Source: Burkholderia ubonensis (GTDB taxonomy: Bacteria; Pseudomonadota; Gammaproteobacteria; Burkholderiales; Burkholderiaceae). Taken from it: a DNA stretch of 64,000 bases. How positions within the stretch are numbered: position 1 is the stretch's first letter; every line of letters begins with the position of its first letter. Location of the stretch: positions 868,001 to 932,000 of the forward strand of contig NZ_CP013421.1 of assembly GCF_001718695.1 (NCBI RefSeq), given 5' to 3'. Below the pieces are notes generated by a model. It was not told where the DNA came from and made no database searches. It worked only from the letters and a program-made list of their open reading frames with translations. Positions 36,301 through 44,056 of the stretch are shown piece after piece. Both the position numbers and the translations under genes were made by a program.

Positions 36301-36827
36301 CTGCGCCGCGGCGCCCACAGCTCGCCCGAGCGCGCTTCCAGCTCCTCGCGCACCGGCCCGAGACTGCCGACGCCCGCCGCCGATTCGAACAGCACCTGGC
36401 CGAGCTTGTCGGACGCGTCGAGAATGCTCCTGCCGCCCTCGACCAGCCGCCCGTGATCGAGCCCGAACATCTGCTCGAAGAATTCGCGCGTCGCGCCGTC
36501 GAGAATCGCCGCGAGGTAATCGTCGGGCAGTTTGTCGTCGGCAGGCGTGCGCAACGAGCTGCGCCCGCGTGCGCGGTGAAACGCGAGCGTGCCTGCGTTG
36601 CCCTCCAGCACGCCGCCGATCCGCAGCTCCGGCGTGCTGTGGAGGAAATCGAGCGGCGTCTGCAGCTTCATCCCGAACAGCAGCTCCGACACGGCCGTGC
36701 GGATCGTCGACTTGCCGGCCTCGTTGGGCCCGACGATCACATGAAAATCGTGGTCCGCGCGCGGAAAGCCGAGCGCCGCGTCGGTGAATTTGCCGTACCT
36801 GATCAGGTCGAGTCGCTTGATGCGCAT
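33357..36827 (-). CDS. YhaN-like (SbcC/Rad50 type) AAA ATPase
   Basis: 1,156 residues. Walker A GPNEAGKST at 33-41, a very long Ala/Glu/Arg-rich coiled-coil middle, the signature region MSEGTRDQLFLALRIAAL near 1055-1072, Walker B LPFVADDLFINFDD from about 1091, and the H-loop FLTHHDHLLPLV. No CxxC zinc hook is seen. It is the ATPase partner of the nuclease encoded 3 bases upstream, together a probable Mre11-Rad50-like DNA end-processing complex. Confidence 0.9.
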   Translation of the reverse strand: MRIKRLDLIRYGKFTDAALGFPRADHDFHVIVGPNEAGKSTIRTAVSELLFGMKLQTPLDFLHSTPELRIGGVLEGNAGTLAFHRARGRSSLRTPADDKLPDDYLAAILDGATREFFEQMFGLDHGRLVEGGRSILDASDKLGQVLFESAAGVGSLGPVREELEARSGELWAPRRSGSAFAVAEMSFNEAVGELKAVQVRTRDWVDRKEAREAVDQEIERARAEQRRLETLRSKLERVRRLAPYLKELTFKEAALAELGAVVELPPSAYADLLKAQGDLAAEQKVLEERRADLLAKRQARDAIVPDADALALAGDIEALDRLRGACMNHAQDLLLLGADVERHLSAAAAAAAQLGWPADEAALRAALPKALSLKTVTNLLREHGALHQALIGARESLDERTRELAHAQEQLARVSTVDVPQALRTALADAQGLRGSAQREQALERDIAAVERTLADALDALGQWRRPVDALRVLDVPSAARLGVLLNEASERASAAAAARDARDGAREELERLELQERHFAETHKVVTTADVLAARARRDGAWGDIKRGTVGLDAGAPAVDDAIRLADELVDSRLGTTQAAATLQSLRQQVESARAVLARRQAAMDERERELAAHRSAWAELATAAGVPGMPLADMNDWLAKRDSVLAAQLELDRQRRELATIRDARTATEHALRAALRAVSRADDADGLAALVAIAETYVQTAEKTLAQKESLEDRVREADRGCATARSRAGQAETAYDAWHAQWLEALADAQLSASAGTLAAAEGALGLATTVTVELAAADAPRNRMAAIRAELAALEAGARRLAGALAPSWLAGDDWLDVARRLTVRLAAARETARAVDRADEAVTQADDKVADAAAAVAGAQARVQPLLQLAAVATIDAALPLAERSDRQRALRQAVDAAKQALVRDGDGLSQSAIEAEVEEQDLADVPALLESAKQALGDVGKRLNELAQKQVVAEQAFGAIDGQANAAVAEAKRQEALAAMGDAAEQYLEAATASRLLKWATDRYRDQKQGPMLKRAGEIFAGLTLGEFARLTVDTERTPPALHAKRTKGTAVEVTGMSEGTRDQLFLALRIAALELQLRNRTALPFVADDLFINFDDARAKAGLEALRDLSTRTQVLFLTHHDHLLPLVRDVFGVQVNVVALQREAAGA

Positions 36828-36830
36828 CGT

Positions 36831-38081
36831 TCACTCCCCCTGCGCCAGGCGCGCCAGCAACGCGGGGCCGACCTGCTGCACCAGTGCCGTCAGCTCGCCG
36901 GACCGCGCCAGCGACAGCAGCGGCACCTCTTCCTTCACCTCGCTGCGCACCTTGCCGACGAACGGCTTCAGGTCGCGTTCGAGCTGCGCGAGAAATTCCG
37001 GATCGTGCGCGGCGTCCGCGAGGATCTGCTTCAGGTCCTCGAGCGCCTCGAGCTGCTCGGTCTCGCCATGCGACAGATCCATCGCGGACGTCGCGACCTT
37101 GACCTTCTCGAGCCAGAGCCGCTCGTTGCCGATGATGCCGATCTGGTTCAGCACTTCCGCGCGCAGCTGCGTCGCGCGCCCGAAGAACAGCCCGTGCGCG
37201 GGCGTGCGGCCCGTGACCGTCACGCGCACCGCGCGCGGCACGTGGCCGTCGACCGTCAGCAGCGCTTCGAGCGACTGGCCGATCTTCCGCGCGAGGTCGG
37301 CGATCGTGACGCAATCGGCCGCATCGACCGCGACGGCCTCCCAGCGCAGCACGTCGAGATACAGGCGCTCGACGCGCGTCTCGCCGCCCTCGACCGTGAC
37401 GAGCACCGCGCCGCGCCGGCCCGTCTCGCGGATGTGCCGGCCCTGCAGGTTCCCCGGAAACACGATCGTCGACGGCCCCGACCATTGCTGGAACTCGTGG
37501 ACGTGCCCGAGCGCCCAGTAGTCGTAGCCTTTCGCGTGCAGCTCCGCGAGCGTGCAGGGCGCGTAGCTCGCGTGCGCCGTGTAGCCCTCGAGCGCCGTAT
37601 GCAGCACGCCGATGTTGTAGCAGCCGGGCACGGGTTCCGGATAGCCGATCGCGAGATTCTCGACGACCGCCTTGTCCTTGAAGCTCTGCCCGTGCAGCGC
37701 CACGTTGAATTCGTGCAGGCGATGGACTTCCGGCTTGCGGTGGCTGAACACCGTGACGTTGTCCGGCAGCGTGAGCTTCTTCGTCATCTCGCTCTCGGCG
37801 TCGTGGTTGCCCCACAGCACGAACGCACGGATGCCCGCCTTGCGCAGACGCCCCATCTGCTGGCCGAAGAAGATGCCGGTGTTGTGATCCTTCCAGTCGC
37901 CGTCGTAGAGATCGCCGGCAATGACGAGAAAGGCCACCTCCTCCTCGATCGCGCGATCCACGAGCTGCCGCAGCGCGTCGCGCGACGCGTTGCGCAGTTG
38001 CGCGGCCGGCGCATCGGGATAGGCGCTCAGGCCGTGCAGCGGGCTGTCCAGGTGAATGTCTGCCGCATGGATGAACTTCAC
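36831..38081 (-). CDS. YhaO-like DNA repair exonuclease (SbcD/Mre11 type)
   Basis: 416 residues. Calcineurin-like phosphoesterase motifs: HAADIHLDSPL, VIAGDLYDGDW, LWGNHDAES, YWALGHVHEF. Start codon is GTG at 38081. SbcD-like enzymes cut double-strand ends and hairpins together with their ATPase, here the next gene after a 3-base gap. In E. coli the YhaO/YhaN homologues are less studied than SbcCD. Confidence 0.9.
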   Translation of the reverse strand: MKFIHAADIHLDSPLHGLSAYPDAPAAQLRNASRDALRQLVDRAIEEEVAFLVIAGDLYDGDWKDHNTGIFFGQQMGRLRKAGIRAFVLWGNHDAESEMTKKLTLPDNVTVFSHRKPEVHRLHEFNVALHGQSFKDKAVVENLAIGYPEPVPGCYNIGVLHTALEGYTAHASYAPCTLAELHAKGYDYWALGHVHEFQQWSGPSTIVFPGNLQGRHIRETGRRGAVLVTVEGGETRVERLYLDVLRWEAVAVDAADCVTIADLARKIGQSLEALLTVDGHVPRAVRVTVTGRTPAHGLFFGRATQLRAEVLNQIGIIGNERLWLEKVKVATSAMDLSHGETEQLEALEDLKQILADAAHDPEFLAQLERDLKPFVGKVRSEVKEEVPLLSLARSGELTALVQQVGPALLARLAQGE

Positions 38082-38649
38082 GAAGAATCCTCTGGTTCAT
38101 GACGATGGGCGATGCCGCGGCGATTGCGCGCTGAACGAAGCCCGCACCGTCGATGGGGCGATGCGCGTCGCAACCGCTGCGAGGGCGTCGCCCTGCGGGC
38201 GGGATGGTACCCGAAAGCCGGCGCGCGGCATGTGCGGGGCCCGGAACGCCGGCAAGCGCGTGGTGGCTCCGGCTCGACAAACGTGCTGGTCGAAGCATGG
38301 TAGACGCGATGCATCATGGCGTCGTGCGATGTTTCGCTGTCGACTGGCGAAGCTGCCCGCACATTTGCGACGCACGCGGGGTTCGACGTGCGTCGCGATG
38401 CAGCAAGGTGAGATCGGTGTGGAAGCCTGGCGGAGTCACGCGTCACGATGATGATCGTTGTACCCGCTTTGCCCGCAGCGGCGAGCTTGCCTCGCTATTT
38501 AAGCATGGCGCGCCGGCGATCGGCATCCCGACGCGGACCGCCCGCGGCGAACCGATCGGCCTATGGTCAGCCGGATCTTTTGCGGAGCGACTCGAACGAC
38601 TAGATTCGCGTGCGAGCGCTGACGGCAGCGCCTATCTCCACAAAATGAC
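38082..38649. other. Gap with no recognised gene
   Basis: About 570 bases between the exonuclease start and a hairpin. Frames crossing it are low-complexity Arg/Ala strings with no family match. It should hold the exonuclease promoter, but none is clear. Confidence 0.45.
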
Positions 38650-38679
38650 GCAGCCCGGTCACATAGGTGATCGGGCTGC
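38650..38679 (-). terminator. Hairpin after the secreted Ala-rich gene
   Basis: GCAGCCCGGTCAC at 38650-38662 pairs with GTGATCGGGCTGC at 38667-38679 (one G-T pair, 4-base loop). It lies 76 bases downstream of the minus-strand gene's stop and reads into a weak T-run (CATTTTG). Confidence 0.6.
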
Positions 38680-38754
38680 TTCCATCGACTTCGCGGTTCT
38701 GCTCAATCGCGGCCCGAATCGAAGCGGGCCGCGTGTTCGCTCAAAGCGTTCTGC

Positions 38755-39294
38755 TTACAGCGCACCGCCTTGCGCCGACGCCGAGCCCTTCAATCCGACC
38801 GATGCGCCGCCCTGTACCGGGTTCGCCGCACCTTCGAGCGCTTCGCCGGCCTTCGCCTTCGCGTTGCCCGCGACGTCGCCGGCCGTCGAGACCGCACCTT
38901 GCGCGTGGCTCTTCGCGGAACTTGCGACGCGCTTCACGTGCGCCTTCGCCGAATGCGCGGCCGACGTTGCCGCGTCCTTCGCCGAGCCGGCTGCCGATCC
39001 CACAGCGTGGGTCGCGCCGCCGACTGCGTTGCCCGCGGCCGAGCCCACGCCGCTGACTGTGTTGTCGACGCCGTGCAGCGCCCCGCCGACGAGATTGCCC
39101 GCGCCCGCACCCGAGCCCGCCGCGTTCGCGCCGGCACCCGCCTGCACGCCCACGCCGCCGCCGAGCAACGGCGTCTGAACTTGTGCGCCAACGCCAGCGG
39201 AGCCCGCGGCGCCCGTCTGAGCCGTTTGTGCGAAGGCAGCCGATGCGATTGCCGTCAGCGCAGCGCCGAGCAGAACCGTACGAAGCTTGTTCAT
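38755..39294 (-). CDS. Secreted Ala/Gly-rich repetitive protein
   Basis: 179 residues from ATG 39294, preferred over ATG 39300 because GGGAG is 7 bases away. A clear signal peptide, MNKLRTVLLGAALTAIASAA cut after AFA, is followed by a Gly/Ala-rich stretch (GVGVQAGAGANAAGSGAGAG) and a run of Ala-Ser-Lys segments (GSAAGSAKDAATSAAHSAKA) resembling LEA-like repeats. Probably periplasmic or secreted. No function can be assigned. Confidence 0.75.
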   Translation of the reverse strand: MNKLRTVLLGAALTAIASAAFAQTAQTGAAGSAGVGAQVQTPLLGGGVGVQAGAGANAAGSGAGAGNLVGGALHGVDNTVSGVGSAAGNAVGGATHAVGSAAGSAKDAATSAAHSAKAHVKRVASSAKSHAQGAVSTAGDVAGNAKAKAGEALEGAANPVQGGASVGLKGSASAQGGAL

Positions 39295-39682
39295 GGTCAT
39301 TCTCCCTAAAGACGTTGTTGCTGCGGGCCGCCTGTCGCGGCTTGTCGCATGCCTCGCCGCGACGTGCGGCAGGTGGAGCTAATGTAGCGATGCCAACGCC
39401 GAAAACCGGCGAATTGCAGCGACTGTTACTTCGGTTGCAAATGCTGACGATTGACTCACAGTGTTTGACAATCATGTCGGCGGGCCGCTGATCGAGCGGC
39501 CCGCAATCGGGGACATGGGCGATTACGACGTGATGCCGTTGGCTGATAGCGAACCTCTCCGTTCACGTAGTGATCCGAAACATATGTGTAGCGCCACGGG
39601 TATGAAGTGGCGCGGCAAGCAGCTGCCGCACGTGCCGACGGCAACATTGCGGGCAGCACCGCATTACGGCTATAAATCAGGC
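39295..39682. other. Gap between divergent genes
   Basis: About 390 bases with no gene recognised. A TATAAAT sequence at 39671, directly before the next start, could be a -10 element. A longer reading frame upstream of 39683 has no ribosome site. Confidence 0.4.
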
Positions 39683-40621
39683 ATGGACACGAATCGCTGG
39701 ACTCACGACCCCGTCGGTGCGTTTCTCGCGTGGCAGCAAACGGCTGCCAGGGGAGCCGACCGTCGTCCGTTTGCGCCGCGATCGATCGTGCAGCACACAG
39801 CGATGTTCGAGCGGTTCTTGCGCCATCTCGTCGCGCATCGCGTGTCGCTCGCCACGTTCGGCGCCGATCACGTGGCGGCGTTTTTGAGCGAACTGGAGCG
39901 CAGTTGCGCGCCCGGCACGTCGACGCGCGTGCGCTACGCGAAGCTGATCGACAGACTGTGCCGACATCTCGTCGAAACCGGTGTACGCACCATCCATCCG
40001 GCCGGCCGGACGACGCACAACGCAGGATGGCCGGACAGCGAACCCGAACCGTGCTATCTGCCGACCGAAGCCGACACGGCGCTGCAGCGCTACGTGCAGC
40101 CGCGTCCTGGAGATACGCCCACCGCATGCCGGAACCGCGCGATCGTTGCAGTGCTGCTCGGGACCGGCATCACGTCGGCCGAAATTCGTGCGGCGACGCG
40201 CAATGCGCTCGATCTCGACGCACGGCCACCGTCGATCAGCGTACCGCGCACGCATGCGAGGCCCGCGCGTACGATCCCGGTCGCGCCGTTTGCGGTTGCG
40301 CCGCTCGGCGCGTGGTGCGCGATGTCCGTCGATGCGCCGGTCTCCACGTTGCTCTTTCCTGCTCCGCGAAGCGGCGCTGCGATGAACGACATGTTCCTGC
40401 TGATGGTCGTGCGCGACGCGCTGAAAGCGATCGGCTTTCACGCAACCGATCTCGGGCCGCGCGTACTGCGCAATACGTATGCGCGTCGCCAGTTGCTCGA
40501 CGGCCGATCGCATGCCGATGTCAGCGCGCTGCTCGGCCTGAGCAGCGCAAGAACGGTCACGCGAATCGGCAGAACCCTCGCGCCCGACGCTGCGGCGGAT
40601 CGTGCCGCGCACGAGCGGTGA
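39683..40621 (+). CDS. Tyrosine-recombinase-like protein lacking catalytic residues
   Basis: 312 residues from ATG 39683. The N-terminal SAM-like domain (IVQHTAMFERFLRHLVAHRV, FGADHVAAFLSEL) and C-terminal domain align with XerC/XerD. Key residues differ. The first arginine motif reads GTGITSAEI instead of TGLRxSEL. The HxLR motif reads GPRVLRNTY, so its histidine is lost and the arginine kept. LLGH reads LLGL, and there is no tyrosine at the end (ARTVTRIGRTL). It is full length and shows no internal stop, so it may be a DNA-binding protein rather than a recombinase. It lies about 2 kb from a distal parS site. Confidence 0.78.
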   Translation: MDTNRWTHDPVGAFLAWQQTAARGADRRPFAPRSIVQHTAMFERFLRHLVAHRVSLATFGADHVAAFLSELERSCAPGTSTRVRYAKLIDRLCRHLVETGVRTIHPAGRTTHNAGWPDSEPEPCYLPTEADTALQRYVQPRPGDTPTACRNRAIVAVLLGTGITSAEIRAATRNALDLDARPPSISVPRTHARPARTIPVAPFAVAPLGAWCAMSVDAPVSTLLFPAPRSGAAMNDMFLLMVVRDALKAIGFHATDLGPRVLRNTYARRQLLDGRSHADVSALLGLSSARTVTRIGRTLAPDAAADRAAHER

Positions 40622-40655
40622 TCGAAGCGACACGCACGACGGTGCGCAGCGGACG

Positions 40656-41135
40656 CTAGTCGCGTCGAGTGGTCTGGACCAGATGCAGAATGCGCCTGTC
40701 GTACGGCGACTGCATGACTTCCGCGATCCGCACGTCGGATGCGGCCGGATGCAGCGGATTGAGCAGGAAGTTATGCGCATGCGGCACGACCGCGCTCGGC
40801 ACGCGCAGCAACGCGCTCGGCTTCGTCTGCAGCCACTCGGTGCCGGCGCTGCGTGTCCAGTCGACGTTCTCACGCCAATCTGCAGGCGCGTCGCCTTCGG
40901 AAATCTCGGCAACGTCGACCGATTCAGACGCTTCGATGCGGAGAAGCTGGTATCCGCTCGGCAACTGCGCAACGGTGGCGATTTCGAAGTGAACGAGCGT
41001 CTCGAGCAGCGCCAGCGCCGGATGCTCGGCGAGATACACGACCGGCTGCCCCGCAAAATGCCAGCGGCCGCCCGCACGCAATCCGCCGATGCCCTTCAGG
41101 TCGGCGTAATTGCTGATCCGCCACAGCGTCGTCAA
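40656..41135 (-). CDS. RES-domain toxin
   Basis: 159 residues from TTG 41135, which overlaps the antitoxin stop as TTGA; a longer in-frame start would run through the antitoxin gene. RES features: LWRISNYADLKGIGG, GRWHFAGQPVVYLAEHPALA, LLETLVHFE and HNFLLNPLHP. RES toxins of known systems act on NAD, by degrading it or by ADP-ribosylation. Expression is probably coupled to the upstream Xre/MbcA-type antitoxin. The unusual start codon may keep toxin yield low. Confidence 0.88.
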   Translation of the reverse strand: MTTLWRISNYADLKGIGGLRAGGRWHFAGQPVVYLAEHPALALLETLVHFEIATVAQLPSGYQLLRIEASESVDVAEISEGDAPADWRENVDWTRSAGTEWLQTKPSALLRVPSAVVPHAHNFLLNPLHPAASDVRIAEVMQSPYDRRILHLVQTTRRD

Positions 41136-41587
41136 GCGAAGTACCCTTCGTCGATCTGCGTGAGCGCCTCTTCGACGAGCCGCGCGCCGTGCTCGGTGCT
41201 TGCCATGTCGAGCGAGGTCCGGCCGCCGAAGCGCTGAAGCCCGCTGCGCAACCACGCCATCGCCTTGTCCGGGTCGCCGAAGGTGGCGGTCGCCTGCGCG
41301 ACGATCCGCGCGAGACGGATCGCCTTGTCGGACTCTTCGGGAGACAGGCGCTCATGCGCCTGGCGACGATGACTCAATGTGCGACGCGGGATGATGAACG
41401 CGAGTTCGTCGGATTTCAATCCACGCTCCGAGAGTCGATCAATCACCGCGACGTCGACACGCGCGCTCGCCAGCTCGGCGAGATCGGCTCCGGAGCGAAC
41501 GCGAATCGCGAGCAACTGCTCCAGGATCGTAAATTCGGCCTGGCGCGGGTGGGCAATGCCCGATGGATGGAACGCGATTGTGCTCAT
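41132..41587 (-). CDS. Xre/MbcA/ParS-type antitoxin
   Basis: 151 residues from ATG 41587, behind GGAGC. Middle part: VIDRLSERGLKSDELAFIIP, RRTLSHRRQ (helix-turn-helix-like), followed by the C-terminal toxin-binding DUF2384 region (DPDKAMAWLRSGLQRFGGRT, ASTEHGARLVEEALTQIDEG). It neutralises the RES toxin encoded directly downstream and probably represses the operon. A TTGA overlap links the two genes. Confidence 0.9.
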   Translation of the reverse strand: MSTIAFHPSGIAHPRQAEFTILEQLLAIRVRSGADLAELASARVDVAVIDRLSERGLKSDELAFIIPRRTLSHRRQAHERLSPEESDKAIRLARIVAQATATFGDPDKAMAWLRSGLQRFGGRTSLDMASTEHGARLVEEALTQIDEGYFA

Positions 41588-42464
41588 GGGTGTGCTCCGG
41601 CAATTTGCCCAATCATTATAGGCGTTTTGCCGGAGGCTGGGGGCGGATGTAGCCGGGAGGGAAGGTTGTGCCGTTCGTTGACTACCGGCGCTGTCGCTGT
41701 ATTTGTGGCCGGAACCGGCCGGGGAGTGGCGGTCGAATTGTTCAGTATATAAAGTGACGCGGAACGTCATACGGTTGTCACGTGACAAATTTTCCGATGG
41801 GTACGTCGGTGCGTGCGGGGCTGGCACGTCCGCAGGTCGGGGCGCAGCGAAGGTTCGCCGGTCATTCGCTGTCGAAATCCGGCCGTCGGTTGGGTCTTTA
41901 CTGCGACCATGTCGTCGGATTCGTTCACGCAACCAAGTTGAAGGGCCGGCGATTTTCACTTTGAGCAGACAGATGCTCATCGGGCCGATGACGGATTTCC
42001 CATAAGCGTCCAGAAAACGTCCCCGCTCGAAGACAGCGTGTTCGCATGCTCGCGGCGCATTGATATATACGGGATCGCCGCGACTACACGCCTGAAGCGG
42101 ACTTGATCGAGCCTTCACGTGAATGATCTGCTGGGCGCAATGGCGCATCCGAACGATCTGGCAGATCCATGAAGGTGCAACGGTGGACGTGAGCCGCAAG
42201 GCGCAAGGTAACGACCACCAAGTTTCGCTCTACAGTTAGCTTTCCTACAAAAAATTTCCGGCGTCCGTCCGATGCCGCATCGCCATCAATTTAGTACAAA
42301 CGACTTCGCCCCTAACAAGCGGCATCTCCCGCCGACCGTTTACTCAGTTGCAACAATTATTCGCCGGAACGCGTATTTCCGTCCGGTATCTCGCTCGCTA
42401 CGATGCAATCACACCGCTCGACACAACCAGCGAAGCGCGAAATCTACGAAAAACGGAGGTCACC
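41588..42464. other. Gene-poor gap carrying a distal parS
   Basis: About 880 bases with no convincing gene. It contains the 41774 parS-like palindrome, and a TATATAA sequence near 41746 that could be a promoter element. Confidence 0.5.
41774..41789. promoter_or_regulatory. parS: Distal parS site
   Basis: GTTGTCACGTGACAAA matches the 16-bp palindrome found beside parAB at 15 of 16 positions. It lies about 10 kb to the left of parA. Confidence 0.8.
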
Positions 42465-42776
42465 ATGAAGTCCTTTATCTACGCAGTTGCCGCTGCTACC
42501 GCGCTGTCCGCATCCGCTGCCGCGCTCGCGCAGTCGAATTCGTCCGGCCAGCTGACGCGCGAGCAAGTCCGCGCTGAACTGATCCAGCTCGAACAGGCCG
42601 GATACAAGCCCGAACTCTCAGACGCCCACTACCCGAACGCGCTGCAAGCTGCCCAGGCCCGTATGACGAACAACGACACAACGGGTTACGGTGCTCAGGC
42701 CGGTGCCGGTGTGCGTGCCGGCCGGGTCGTTGCCATCAAGCAGGACGCTCGCGAGTCGATCTACTTCGGTGAATAA
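42465..42776 (+). CDS. DUF4148 family exported protein
   Basis: 103 residues from ATG 42465, behind GGAGGT. Signal peptide MKSFIYAVAAATALSASAAA ending at ALA. The mature part LTREQVRAELIQLEQAGYKP and DAHYPNALQAAQARM is the DUF4148 motif, common in Burkholderia periplasmic proteins of unknown role. A second protein of this kind lies at 47783. Confidence 0.85.
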   Translation: MKSFIYAVAAATALSASAAALAQSNSSGQLTREQVRAELIQLEQAGYKPELSDAHYPNALQAAQARMTNNDTTGYGAQAGAGVRAGRVVAIKQDARESIYFGE

Positions 42777-43038
42777 GCGCGACGCGTCGAGCCTGCGCGC
42801 CACCCCGCCGCCGTTCATCGGGGCGGGTATTGCATTCCCGCGGCTCCTATTTGCATGCAACGCGACGCACGGACCGGCCGTCTTCGTGTCACGCAGCGTG
42901 CCTCCTTTTGCGCATAGAATGGCCGCGTGGTCGGTGCCGGCCGAAGCGAATGCAACCGAACCGCGAGTCTCAGGACACTCTGCACTCGCTGGCCGCCCGA
43001 TGCCGCATTCATCGCATTTCTCGCAAAGGAGCGGTTTC

Positions 43039-43746
43039 ATGTCTCAAGCATCCGGATCCATGATCACCTTTCGCCGCCCGGACGGCCAGGAACTGCAGGG
43101 CTATCTGGCTACGCCGGAAAAGACCGACGGCGCGCCCGCGGTCGTCGTCATCCAGGAATGGTGGGGCCTGAATGACCAGATCCGCGGCGTCGCCGACCGG
43201 CTCGCCCGGGCCGGGTACTTCGCGCTCGTTCCCGACCTGTACCGCGGGAAATCGACGGTCGAGGCGGAGGAGGCGCACCACCTGATGAGCGCGCTCGACT
43301 TCGGCGACGCAGCGTCGCAGGACATTCCCGGCGCGGTGCAGTACCTGAAGACGCGCGCCGCGCGCATCGCCGTCACCGGCTTCTGCATGGGCGGCGCACT
43401 GACCCTGCTCGCGCTGCAGAACGCCGACGTGGCGGCCGGCGTCGCATGGTACGGCCTACCCCCGCTCGACTACATCGACGCATCGAAGATCAAGGTGCCC
43501 GTGATGGGCCACTGGGCGACGCAGGATGCGTTCTTTACGATCGATCAGGTGGACGCGCTGGAAAAGAAGCTGACGGACGCGAACGTCGGCATCGAATTCC
43601 ATCGCTATCTCGCGCACCATGCGTTTGCAAACGAGACGGCGGTCGGTCCGGGCCGCATCGGCGGTACGCAATACGATCCGGCATGGTCGCAGATCGCATG
43701 GGACCGGACGCTCACGTTCCTCGGCCGCACGCTCTGGAGCAAGTGA
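43039..43746 (+). CDS. Dienelactone hydrolase family protein
   Basis: 235 residues from ATG 43039, behind AAAGGAG. The dienelactone hydrolase triad motifs are present: the cysteine in TGFCMGGALTL, the aspartate near THWATQD-like GHWATQDAFF, and the histidine in YLAHHAFANE; QEWWGLND is the conserved early motif. Such alpha/beta hydrolases open lactones in chloroaromatic breakdown, but many family members act on other esters. It stands alone, so the substrate is unknown. Confidence 0.92.
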   Translation: MSQASGSMITFRRPDGQELQGYLATPEKTDGAPAVVVIQEWWGLNDQIRGVADRLARAGYFALVPDLYRGKSTVEAEEAHHLMSALDFGDAASQDIPGAVQYLKTRAARIAVTGFCMGGALTLLALQNADVAAGVAWYGLPPLDYIDASKIKVPVMGHWATQDAFFTIDQVDALEKKLTDANVGIEFHRYLAHHAFANETAVGPGRIGGTQYDPAWSQIAWDRTLTFLGRTLWSK

Positions 43747-43785
43747 TCCGCTGACCGGCGTTGCTGCTGCTGCGCTTGAAAACGA

Positions 43786-43812
43786 AACGCCACGGATCGA
43801 CTCCGTGGCGTT
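43786..43812 (+). terminator. Terminator after the dienelactone hydrolase gene
   Basis: AACGCCACGGA at 43786-43796 and TCCGTGGCGTT at 43802-43812 form a perfect 11-base stem with a 5-base loop, 40 bases after the stop, followed by GTCCGTTT. Confidence 0.8.
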
Positions 43813-44056
43813 GTCCGTTTACAGGAGTGCATGCGGGACCGCGGGCGCGCCGTTTCGCATTACCCACCACCACCTCATCGGTACGCTGGCCGAAATCGCA
43901 ACGCTCGACGCTACGCGTCGATGCCGGCAGAGCGTCTTATACGATGGCTGCTCTAATGGCGGGCATCAACTTCGCAGAACACATCGCGAACGACGCCACT
44001 TCCTGACCGTTGCAACTGTCGCGCACCAAGCACGCCACGTCAGCGCCGAATATCGC

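Noticed and set aside
34593..38102. A 1,169-residue plus-strand frame opposite the YhaN and YhaO genes
   Set aside because: It has Arg/His/Gln-rich shadow composition, and the opposite strand has intact Walker and phosphoesterase motifs.
41990..42010. CCCATAAGCGTCC as a further iteron
   Set aside because: Only the short CCCATAA core matches; the rest of the 20-base element is absent.
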